A stretch of 64,000 bases of DNA, taken from NCBI GenBank assembly GCA_944376125.1, contig CALWBQ010000034.1, forward strand, positions 62,001 to 126,000. Reading direction: 5' to 3'. The notes under the pieces were generated by a model. It was not told the origin of the DNA. It searched no databases and was given only the letters and a program-made list of their open reading frames with translations. The translations under genes and the position numbers were made by a program. How positions within the stretch are numbered: position 1 is the stretch's first letter; each line of letters begins with the position of its first letter. Source of the DNA: an uncultured Lachnospiraceae bacterium (GTDB taxonomy: Bacteria > Bacillota > Clostridia > Lachnospirales > Lachnospiraceae). Below, piece after piece: positions 53,770 to 61,213 of this stretch.

Positions 53770-54090
53770 TTATTTATTCCCCTTAATCAGCTTGATAGCT
53801 GTTTTCAGTACTTTCTCGCCGTTCATCATCCCATAATCTCCGGCATCGATAACAGCGATCGGAATATTTTCGTGGCCAAATTTCTGTACCGTCTCGTCAT
53901 ACATGTACTTAACCTGCGGCCCTAAGAGGATGCAGTCAGGGCGGTCTGCGGCAATGATATCCCCTAATTTATTGTGGGAGAAGGCTGCCACCTTCACCGG
54001 CACATTGTGCTCATTGGCCACCTCCTGCATTTTGTTCGCCAGCATGCTGGTAGACATCCCAGCACTGCAGAATAAATAAATCTTTTTCAT
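53770..54090 (-). CDS. PTS IIB, lactose/cellobiose family
   Basis: A 106-residue phosphocarrier whose Cys8 in LFCSAGMSTSMLA is the phosphorylated residue. The fold and the GPQVKYMYDE helix are typical of CelA-like IIB. It carries phosphate from IIA to the incoming sugar. Confidence 0.95.
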   Translation of the reverse strand: MKKIYLFCSAGMSTSMLANKMQEVANEHNVPVKVAAFSHNKLGDIIAADRPDCILLGPQVKYMYDETVQKFGHENIPIAVIDAGDYGMMNGEKVLKTAIKLIKGNK

Positions 54091-54108
54091 TTCACATACA
54101 CCCCTTTC

Positions 54109-54429
54109 TTATTTTTCCAGTTCCTGAATCCGTTTGCTCAGCTTGATGTTCTCTTCGGCCATCAGCCTTACCAGCTCAGCAGACATCATCTGGTCCTCCG
54201 CATGGATCAGCAGCAGACCCGGGCTCAGATACTCTCCGGCTGCTTCCTTCTGCACAAGATCCACATGGATATCATGCCCTTTCGCATAGTACTCATCTCC
54301 TTCTTTCATCTTTGCCTCAGCCTCCTCGAACTTTCCGGCTGAAGCTGCCCGCATGGCTTCCACAAAACTGGACTTTGCCATGCCTACGGATGAGATGATG
54401 CCAAATACGATCTGCTCCATTTCGCCCAT
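54109..54429 (-). CDS. PTS IIA, lactose/cellobiose family
   Basis: A 106-residue all-helical IIA. His76 in LLLIHAEDQMMSAEL is the phosphoacceptor. The start at 54429 was preferred to an ATG two codons earlier because AAGGAG is 8 bases away rather than 2. It receives phosphate from HPr, which is not in the window. Confidence 0.94.
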   Translation of the reverse strand: MGEMEQIVFGIISSVGMAKSSFVEAMRAASAGKFEEAEAKMKEGDEYYAKGHDIHVDLVQKEAAGEYLSPGLLLIHAEDQMMSAELVRLMAEENIKLSKRIQELEK

Positions 54430-54450
54430 ATCCATTTCTCCTTTTCTTTT

Positions 54451-55032
54451 TTATTTATCCTCAAGCTGCCCCAGATATATCACCTTAGTGCCGCCAAGAT
54501 AGTCGTGAATTGCCCGGTGTCCCTTCAGCAGAACCATAACGGCTGACGCCAGACTGACCGCGATTCCCGCATACATCAGGGGGGTCACAAGGTTGATTCC
54601 CGTGGCCATACTCGCCATCTGATGCCAGATCGTGCTGGCAGACACCAGTGAACCCTCCAGCAGGACAATGCCTAAAAGCTGTCTGCGGGCCAGCATCCCG
54701 CAGGACACCTCCCCGCCGTCTGCCGCCGTGATCTTTAAATGCAGCCACCGCTTTCCTAATGTCTGTCCTTTCCACACCGCCGCTGGGACTGCCCAATAAT
54801 AAAGAACTGCGCACAGAAGACCTGCGGCGCCTGCCGCCATCCCCATAGGTGCCTCAAATTCCATAATCTGCTGATTTTTCACAGTCCCATACAGCTTCAT
54901 GGCTACCATAGAGATCGGGAGGGCCGTAGCCAGAGCCCCCACATACCAGTCAATGAGATATGCGAGGAATCTGCGAGTCACGCCCGCATCCCTTCTCGTT
55001 TCTCCCATATATTTTTCTTGTTTTCCTGTCAT
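54451..55032 (-). CDS. RDD family membrane protein
   Basis: A 193-residue integral membrane protein with RDD features: RRFLAYLIDWYVG near residue 20, then three to four helices, and LGKRWLHLKITAADGGEVS as the conserved cytoplasmic loop. Function is uncertain; some RDD proteins are Na+/H+ antiporters. It is unusual inside a PTS operon. It lies between the regulator and IIA with gaps of 20 and 21 bases, so it is part of the same mRNA. Confidence 0.85.
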   Translation of the reverse strand: MTGKQEKYMGETRRDAGVTRRFLAYLIDWYVGALATALPISMVAMKLYGTVKNQQIMEFEAPMGMAAGAAGLLCAVLYYWAVPAAVWKGQTLGKRWLHLKITAADGGEVSCGMLARRQLLGIVLLEGSLVSASTIWHQMASMATGINLVTPLMYAGIAVSLASAVMVLLKGHRAIHDYLGGTKVIYLGQLEDK

Positions 55033-55052
55033 ACGCTTTCTTCTCCTGTGTG

Positions 55053-56963
55053 TCAGCTCCCGGCCTGTCTCTCCGCCTCACGGAGCAGCTCCAGAAAGGC
55101 GCTGTAGCTTTTTTCTGAAATAAGCCTCTTGATAGCTTCCTCATTCATCATCAGCCCCAGGGCCGTCTTATAAAAATGCTCCATATCCTCCTTGCCTTTG
55201 GAAATCGACAGAAGGAATACCACCTGAACCTGATTCATGTGCCAATATACAGGCTTTTTCAGCACCGCCACCGCCACAAACGTCTCCTCCGTCATAGGAA
55301 GACAGGGGTGCGGCATGGCCACCATGGGAATCAGATCCGTCTGCATCATCTCTTCCCGCTTAAACACCTGTTCCTTAAAATCTGCCGGCAGTTCTCTCCT
55401 CTGCTCCACCAGGGTGCAGAGATATTCCAACACTTCTTTTCTGGAGGTCCCGTCCAGATCTGCAAAAAACAGATCTTCAGGAAAATACCTGGTGACATCG
55501 CCATCCTCCCTCACATCCCCCAGAATATTTTTCACCTGCGAAATATGGGCTGTGTCTAAAAAGTATTGAATCTGATATACCGGCACTGGAACGCGCGTAG
55601 CAATCGGAACAGTGGAAAAAACGCAGTCAATATCTCTGAAATCTATTTTCTCCAGCTCCATGCTGCTGCATACCGTGACCTGATTCAGATAATCCCCAAA
55701 ACATTCCCGAAACCGGTACTCAAACAGCTTTGCGCTCCCTCCTCCGGTAGCGCACACGAGAACAATATTTCTCTGGTACCGAGTCTTCTTTCTCCGCTCC
55801 ATCGCCAGTGCAAAACACAGAGCCAGGTAGCCAATCTCTGCCTCCGGAACCATAGTCCGGAAGTGGGAGGACAGCACCATCGCTGCCTGAGCTGCCACCC
55901 CATAGGAAAAGCTGTAAATCTCCCGTATCTCTTTCAGCATGGAATTTTTCAGAGTAAGATGGTACTTTAACCTTACTCTCAGGGACACCATATGCTTCCT
56001 CAGGGCAGTCTGAAGGTCAAAATCTCTGCTGAAATCCAGCTTAAATATCTTGTAGATATAGTCCAGCATCTCGTTGACCAGCCGGTTGATCTCCACATCT
56101 ACTACAAGATTTTCATCACTGGCAGCATAGAGCCCCCGCTTTCCTGAAAATTGTACCGCTAAATACTTAATCTCTCCGACCGGGAGCGCTGTCTTATAAA
56201 ATTTTTCCAGCATTCCGGCACACTTCTCTGCAGTCCGGATATCCTTCTCCTGAAGGTAATCCTGACTGTCAAATTCCTCCAAGGTCACTTCAAATCCTCT
56301 GCTATATCGAAACACACCGATTCTTAGCTGAAGAATCAGCTCTGAAAATTCATCATCATAAATTTCATAGCTTCCTGCATTCAGTCCCTCCGCCAGGACG
56401 TTCACTGCCTCGGTCTCAGGGAGGAACTCCCTGCTTACATCATCATAGAGATGACGGCCAGATCTTCTCAGAAGGAATGCCAGGCACTGCCGGCAGCCAA
56501 ACTCGCCCCCTGAGATTTTCATTCCATACCTGGGCTTCCTCTCCAGGCCCAGATTAAACATAGATAATATCCGCTCCGCCTGCTTTAAGTCAGCAGAAAT
56601 TGTCTTTCTGGATACGTAGTACCGGCTGCACAGTTCCTCTACTTTTATGTAATCTCCGCTCAAAATCAGTTCTGCCGCCAAATACTGAGAACGCCTTTCG
56701 GGGGTATCCGGGATATAACGCCTGTGCTGCTGTTCCAGAAAATGTCCAAAGAGCTCCTGATCGGTGACTGCAAGCCGATAGCCCTCACCGTACTTTCTCT
56801 CTATCAAAGCTCCCTGGCCGTTCATCATCTCCTCCAGGCGCTTCAGCAGACTGCGAACCGTCTTCTCACTGACCTGCAGCCGGGCTGTAAGATCACTAAT
56901 TTTCAGGAAGTCCTCTCCGTACAGCTCTTCAAGCAGCCTTTTCACCTGTGGGTTCATCTGCAC
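55053..56963 (-). CDS. PRD-domain transcriptional regulator with PTS IIB and IIA domains (BglG/MtlR type)
   Basis: A 636-residue PTS-controlled activator at the head of the operon. Order: N-terminal helix-turn-helix (LQVSEKTVRSLLKRLEEMM, with a second at about 95-120, RYYVSRKTISADLKQAER), two PRD segments (about 180-390; regulatory His in KHMVSLRVRLKYHL and in LSSHFRTMV), a IIB-like domain (VCATGGGSAKLFEYR near 415) and a IIA-like domain (about 500-636; phosphoacceptor His in VAMPHPCLP). Phosphorylation by HPr and the PTS sets its activity. The start is GTG, with GGGGGA eight bases upstream. A palindrome at 57061-57078 lies above it. Confidence 0.9.
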   Translation of the reverse strand: MQMNPQVKRLLEELYGEDFLKISDLTARLQVSEKTVRSLLKRLEEMMNGQGALIERKYGEGYRLAVTDQELFGHFLEQQHRRYIPDTPERRSQYLAAELILSGDYIKVEELCSRYYVSRKTISADLKQAERILSMFNLGLERKPRYGMKISGGEFGCRQCLAFLLRRSGRHLYDDVSREFLPETEAVNVLAEGLNAGSYEIYDDEFSELILQLRIGVFRYSRGFEVTLEEFDSQDYLQEKDIRTAEKCAGMLEKFYKTALPVGEIKYLAVQFSGKRGLYAASDENLVVDVEINRLVNEMLDYIYKIFKLDFSRDFDLQTALRKHMVSLRVRLKYHLTLKNSMLKEIREIYSFSYGVAAQAAMVLSSHFRTMVPEAEIGYLALCFALAMERRKKTRYQRNIVLVCATGGGSAKLFEYRFRECFGDYLNQVTVCSSMELEKIDFRDIDCVFSTVPIATRVPVPVYQIQYFLDTAHISQVKNILGDVREDGDVTRYFPEDLFFADLDGTSRKEVLEYLCTLVEQRRELPADFKEQVFKREEMMQTDLIPMVAMPHPCLPMTEETFVAVAVLKKPVYWHMNQVQVVFLLSISKGKEDMEHFYKTALGLMMNEEAIKRLISEKSYSAFLELLREAERQAGS

Positions 56964-57060
56964 GTCTTATTCCCCCAATCTTCTGTTTATAATTATAACA
57001 TTGGACAAGTATGGACTCTATATCTGATTTTTCCAATCAAAAACGGTAAATTTTTCTCCG

Positions 57061-57078
57061 ATTTCCAAAAGTGGAAAT
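57061..57078. promoter_or_regulatory. Palindrome ATTTCC-N6-GGAAAT upstream of the PTS operon
   Basis: A perfect 6-bp inverted repeat around six bases, with further TTTCC motifs at about 57028 and 57080. It sits 98 bases upstream of the regulator start and may be its binding site. No clear sigma-A promoter lies between. Confidence 0.35.
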
Positions 57079-57105
57079 TATTTCCGTTTTTTCTGTTTGC
57101 AGGGC

Positions 57106-57140
57106 AAAAATAGAGGAGCTCCTCAGTGAAGCTCCTCTAT
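57106..57140 (-). terminator. Terminator of nifJ
   Basis: ATAGAGGAGCT pairs with AGCTCCTCTAT (57110-57120 with 57130-57140) and is followed on the minus strand by TTTTTGC. It lies 24 bases past the nifJ stop. Confidence 0.9.
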
Positions 57141-57164
57141 ATTATGAACCATTATGTTCAGATT

Positions 57165-60100
57165 TTATTTATTTCCATAGAGAGTAACCAGTTTCTGCAG
57201 ATACTCATATCTCTCTCTGGACTCGCCTTCATTCTTCTCGAACAGATTCTCAGCTCTGGACGGATTCTTCAGGCTCAGGGACAGGTAACGCACCTCGCCC
57301 TTCAGGAAGTCCTGATAGCCTTCCATCTTCGGTGCCTTGCTGTCTAAGGTGAACTTATTCTCAGCAGCCGGGTTGAACCGGAACAGATGCCAGTAACCGC
57401 ACTCAACAGCCAGCTTCTCCTCAGTCTGAGCCTTGCTCATGCCCTTCTTGATACCATGGTTGATACAAGGAGCGTAAGCGATGATCAGGGACGGACCCGG
57501 ATATGCCTCTGCCTCAGCGATAGCCTTGACAGTCTGATTGTAGTCAGCACCCATTGCAATCTGTGCTACGTATACATAGCCGTAGCTCATAGCGATGGAA
57601 GCCATATCTTTCTTCTTAACATCCTTGCCGCCTGCTGCGAACTGTGCAACAGCACCGGTAGGTGTGGACTTGGAGGACTGGCCGCCGGTATTGGAATAAA
57701 CCTCGGTATCGAATACCATAACATTGATATCCTTGCCGGAAGCTAATACATGGTCAACACCGCCGAAACCGATATCGTATGCCCATCCGTCGCCGCCGAA
57801 TACCCACTGGGATTTCTTAGCCAGGAAGTCTTTGTTCTTAACGATCTCTTTGCAGGTCGGGCAGTCGCAGCCTTCCAGGGCAGCAACCAGCTTGTCTGTT
57901 GCAGCACCGTTGGTAGCACCTACATTAAAGGTATCCAGGTATTCCTGGCATGCAGCCTTCACTTCATCGGAAGCGGCATCGCTTGCCATAACCTCTTCCA
58001 CCTTTGCCTTTAAGCCATCTCTCATAGCCTTCTGAGCCAGCAGCATACCGTAGCCAAACTCAGCATTGTCCTCGAACAGAGAGTTGGACCATGCCGGGCC
58101 CTGTCCCTTAGCGTTTACAGTGTAAGGCGTGGACGGTGAGGAGTTGCCCCAGATGGAGGAACATCCTGTTGCGTTGGCAATGTACATTCTGTCACCGAAC
58201 AGCTGGGTGATCAGTTTTGCGTAAGGAGTCTCACCGCAGCCTGCACATGCGCCGGAGAACTCAAGCAGCGGCTTCTTGAACTGGCTTCCCTTAACGGTGG
58301 TCTCTTTGAATTTCGCAAGAACTTCAGCCTTCTCCGGAATGGTCTGGCCGTAGTCAAATACCTTCTGCTGCGGCAAGTTTGCTTCCATGGGTTCCATGGT
58401 CAGAGCCTTGTTGCCCTTCATGCCCGGGCATACGTTCGCACAGGAGCCGCATCCGGTACAGTCAAGAGTAGAAATAGTCATAGCAAACTTCATGCCGGGC
58501 ATACCGGTCATATCTTTCATCTTCATGTCGGCCGGTGCAGCTGCAGCTTCCTCAGCAGTCATAGCAACCGGGCGGATAACTGCGTGCGGGCAGACATAAG
58601 AGCAGAAATTACACTGAATACAGTTGTCCGGATTCCACACCGGCACATTCACTGCGATACCGCGCTTCTCATATGCAGCGGATCCAGAGGGGGTGCTGCC
58701 GTCTACATAATCTACGAATGCAGATACAGGCAGGGAATTTCCTTCCTGAGCGGAAACTTTGGACTGAATGTTGTTTACGAAATCAACAACGTCTTTTCTG
58801 TCTCCTGCTGCTGTGGTGAAGTCGAGGCCCTCATCCTCACAGTTCTTCCAGCTCTCCGGAACCTCTACCTTAACAACGCCCTTGGCGCCTGCATCGATAG
58901 CAGCCCAGTTCTTCTTAACAACGTCCTCACCCTTGCGGCCGTAGGTCTTCTGTGCAGCGTCCTTCATCAGCTGGTTAGCCTTCTCAGACGGGATGATGCC
59001 GGTCAGCTCAAAGAATGCAGACTGAAGAATCGTATTGATACGAGTCGGGCCCATGCCGGTCTCGATACCGATCTTAACACCATCGATGGTGTAGAAGTTG
59101 ATGTTGTGGTCAGCAATGAATTTCTTCACCTGGCCAGGAAGATGCTTCTCCAGACCTTCCATATCCCACGGGCAGTTCAGCAGGAAGGTACCGCCGTCAA
59201 CCAGCTCCTGAACCATGTTGTACTTCCGAACGTATGCCGGATTATGGCATGCTACGAAGTTTGCCTTGTGGATCAGGTAAGTAGACTTGATCGGCTTATG
59301 TCCAAAACGCAGATGGGACATGGTAACGCCGCCGGATTTCTTGGAGTCATAATCAAAGTATGCCTGTGCATACATATCGGTATTATCGCCGATGATCTTG
59401 ATAGAGTTCTTGTTTGCACCTACAGTACCGTCTGCGCCCAGACCCCAGAACTTACAGTTGGTGGTTCCCTCAGGAGTGGTAACCAGAGGAGCGCCTACCT
59501 CCAGAGACAGGTTGGTCACATCGTCAACGATGCCGATGGTGAATTTCTTCTTTGCAGTATTGTCATACACAGCAACAATCTGAGCAGGGGTAGTATCCTT
59601 GGAACCCAGACCATAACGGCCGCTGTAAATCGGAACCGCGTCAAACTTGGTTTCCTTCAGGGCAGCAACTACATCCAGGTACAGAGGCTCGCCCTGAGCG
59701 CCCGGCTCTTTTGTTCTGTCTAATACAGTGATCTGCTTTACAGTATCAGGAATCGCATCGATCAAAGCCTTTGCGCTGAACGGTCTGTACAGACGTACTT
59801 TTACAACGCCGACTTTTCTTCCCTGAGCCATCAGGTAATCGATGGTTTCCTCGATGGTGTCATTCACAGAACCCATAGCGATGATAACATGCTCTGCATC
59901 CTCAGCGCCATAGTAGTTAAACAGCTTATAGTTGGTTCCGATCTTAGCATTTACCTTGTCCATGTATTCCTGTACAATTGCAGGAAGAGCATCGTAGTAG
60001 GGATTGCATGCCTCTCTTGCCTGGAAGAAGATATCCGGGTTCTGAGCGGAACCTCTCTCGCAGGGGTGATTCGGGTTCAGGGCATGCTTGCGGAATGCGT

Positions 60101-60701
60101 CAATCGCATCCATATCAGCCATTTCTTTTAAATCTTCGTAATCCCAGGTCTCGATCTTCTGGATCTCATGGGAGGTACGGAAACCATCAAAGAAGTTGAT
60201 AAACGGAACTTTGCCTTTAATAGCAGATAAGTGTGCAACCGGAGTCAGATCCATAACTTCCTGTACACTGGACTCGCACAGCATTGCACAGCCGGTCTGA
60301 CGACAGGCATAAACATCAGAATGATCTCCAAAGATAGACAGCGCATGGCTTGCTACGGCACGCGCAGATACGTTGAATACGCCCGGAAGCTGCTCGCCTG
60401 CGATCTTATACAGGTTGGGGATCATCAGAAGCAGACCCTGGGAAGCAGTGTAGGTGGTGGTCAGCGCACCTGCTGCCAGAGAACCGTGTACAGCGCCAGC
60501 TGCACCTGCTTCAGACTGCATCTCGGTAACTTGTACTGTATGACCGAAAATGTTCAGCCTTCCGTCAGTCGCCCATTCATCCGTATGTTCTGCCATGACA
60601 GATGAAGGTGTGATCGGATAGATAGCGGCTACATCAGTAAACGCATAGGAAGCGTGGGATGCGGCCTGATTACCATCCATGGTTTTCATTTTTCTTGCCA
60701 T
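57165..60701 (-). CDS. nifJ: Pyruvate:ferredoxin (flavodoxin) oxidoreductase
   Basis: Oxidatively decarboxylates pyruvate to acetyl-CoA and reduces ferredoxin, the central fermentation step. The single 1178-residue chain has the full order: POR N-terminal and gamma domains (GNQAASHASYAFTDVAAIYPITPSS at residue 9 on), a ferredoxin-like insert with CIQCNFCSYVCPHA (near 695) and CTGCGSCANVCPG (near 750), and the C-terminal TPP domain with CAGCGETPYAKL and GDGWAYDIGFGG. The TPP domain also has a further cysteine for the third cluster. AGGAGG precedes the ATG; codon use and leader suggest high expression. Confidence 0.97.
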   Translation of the reverse strand: MARKMKTMDGNQAASHASYAFTDVAAIYPITPSSVMAEHTDEWATDGRLNIFGHTVQVTEMQSEAGAAGAVHGSLAAGALTTTYTASQGLLLMIPNLYKIAGEQLPGVFNVSARAVASHALSIFGDHSDVYACRQTGCAMLCESSVQEVMDLTPVAHLSAIKGKVPFINFFDGFRTSHEIQKIETWDYEDLKEMADMDAIDAFRKHALNPNHPCERGSAQNPDIFFQAREACNPYYDALPAIVQEYMDKVNAKIGTNYKLFNYYGAEDAEHVIIAMGSVNDTIEETIDYLMAQGRKVGVVKVRLYRPFSAKALIDAIPDTVKQITVLDRTKEPGAQGEPLYLDVVAALKETKFDAVPIYSGRYGLGSKDTTPAQIVAVYDNTAKKKFTIGIVDDVTNLSLEVGAPLVTTPEGTTNCKFWGLGADGTVGANKNSIKIIGDNTDMYAQAYFDYDSKKSGGVTMSHLRFGHKPIKSTYLIHKANFVACHNPAYVRKYNMVQELVDGGTFLLNCPWDMEGLEKHLPGQVKKFIADHNINFYTIDGVKIGIETGMGPTRINTILQSAFFELTGIIPSEKANQLMKDAAQKTYGRKGEDVVKKNWAAIDAGAKGVVKVEVPESWKNCEDEGLDFTTAAGDRKDVVDFVNNIQSKVSAQEGNSLPVSAFVDYVDGSTPSGSAAYEKRGIAVNVPVWNPDNCIQCNFCSYVCPHAVIRPVAMTAEEAAAAPADMKMKDMTGMPGMKFAMTISTLDCTGCGSCANVCPGMKGNKALTMEPMEANLPQQKVFDYGQTIPEKAEVLAKFKETTVKGSQFKKPLLEFSGACAGCGETPYAKLITQLFGDRMYIANATGCSSIWGNSSPSTPYTVNAKGQGPAWSNSLFEDNAEFGYGMLLAQKAMRDGLKAKVEEVMASDAASDEVKAACQEYLDTFNVGATNGAATDKLVAALEGCDCPTCKEIVKNKDFLAKKSQWVFGGDGWAYDIGFGGVDHVLASGKDINVMVFDTEVYSNTGGQSSKSTPTGAVAQFAAGGKDVKKKDMASIAMSYGYVYVAQIAMGADYNQTVKAIAEAEAYPGPSLIIAYAPCINHGIKKGMSKAQTEEKLAVECGYWHLFRFNPAAENKFTLDSKAPKMEGYQDFLKGEVRYLSLSLKNPSRAENLFEKNEGESRERYEYLQKLVTLYGNK

Positions 60702-60770
60702 TTTACTTTCCTCCTACAAATGTGAGTGATGTTAGTTTATCCCTTTTTAGAGGGTACTGACCTACCTATC

Positions 60771-60798
60771 ATTATACCAATTTTTAAATAAATTGCAA
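60771..60798 (-). promoter_or_regulatory. Promoter of nifJ
   Basis: On the minus strand TTGCAA (60793-60798) and TATAAT (60771-60776) with 16-base spacing, about 65 bases before the nifJ start. Confidence 0.7.
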
Positions 60799-60820
60799 AT
60801 GCTTATTGTATATGTATAAA
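60793..60820 (+). promoter_or_regulatory. Divergent plus-strand promoter sharing the TTGCAA box
   Basis: The palindromic TTGCAA (60793-60798) also serves as -35 for a plus-strand TATAAA (60815-60820), again with 16-base spacing. It would start transcription near 60827, at the first base of the candidate small RNA. Confidence 0.45.
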
Positions 60821-60826
60821 AAAAAG

Positions 60827-60977
60827 TCCACCTTTTTCGCCGCAGTTCGTTATAAAAATCGCCCGATTCGGCGTGGAGCCTGATATGTGCCCAGAATCCT
60901 GGGCACACTGCTTTATAAATTAGGCACAGCACATGGATGCTTCCCTGTATTTTACAGGAGGCATCCATTCTGTTTTT
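60827..60977 (+). ncRNA. Candidate small non-coding RNA divergent from nifJ
   Basis: About 150 bases with three ordered hairpins. First, TCCA and CGCCG (60827-60842) pair with CGGCG and TGGA (60869-60877). Second, TGTGCCCAG/CTGGGCACA (60886-60894 with 60899-60907) has a 4-base loop. Third, ATGGATGC/GCATCCAT (60933-60940 with 60961-60968), with an inner CCTGTA/TACAGG, is followed by TCTGTTTTTG, a terminator. A promoter fits the 5' end. No family match is recognised, and no transcript data exist here. Confidence 0.4.
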
Positions 60978-61130
60978 GCCTGGAATGTTTCCATGATGCC
61001 GTTATCACAGCAATTCCGTGCAACCACGGTTCACAAGTTTCCCCCCTCTGATTCAGTAAGAGGTGTTGGGTTCTCTTTCTTTTTTATCTTGGGGTTTTTA
61101 CATGGACGGCCTTTTGTATGAATAACGCAC

Positions 61131-61169
61131 AAAAATACCCTCCTTACCGGATGTCCAGTAAAGAGGGTA
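61131..61169 (-). terminator. Terminator of the VanW gene
   Basis: TACCCTC-TTTACTGG pairs with CCGGTAA-GAGGGTA (61136-61150 with 61155-61169, one mismatch) and is followed on the minus strand by TTTTTGTGCG. It is 45 bases past the gene stop. Confidence 0.8.
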
Positions 61170-61213
61170 CATATCACCGCAAACCTGGCGTTTTTCTCTT
61201 TATAAATAGGCTG

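Larger units (their letters stand above)
60702..61213. other. 512-bp region between nifJ and the VanW gene
   Basis: No protein gene is supported. It contains the nifJ promoter, a divergent plus-strand promoter and three hairpins suggesting a small RNA (60827-60977), and the VanW terminator (61131-61169). Between about 60980 and 61130 are CCGTG/CACGG and CCTCT/AGAGG stem possibilities and T-rich runs without an evident role. Confidence 0.6.

Noticed and set aside
60762-61121. Small open frames of 62-68 codons between nifJ and the VanW gene
   Set aside because: They overlap promoter elements and hairpins, lack good ribosome binding sites and show no recognisable protein character.
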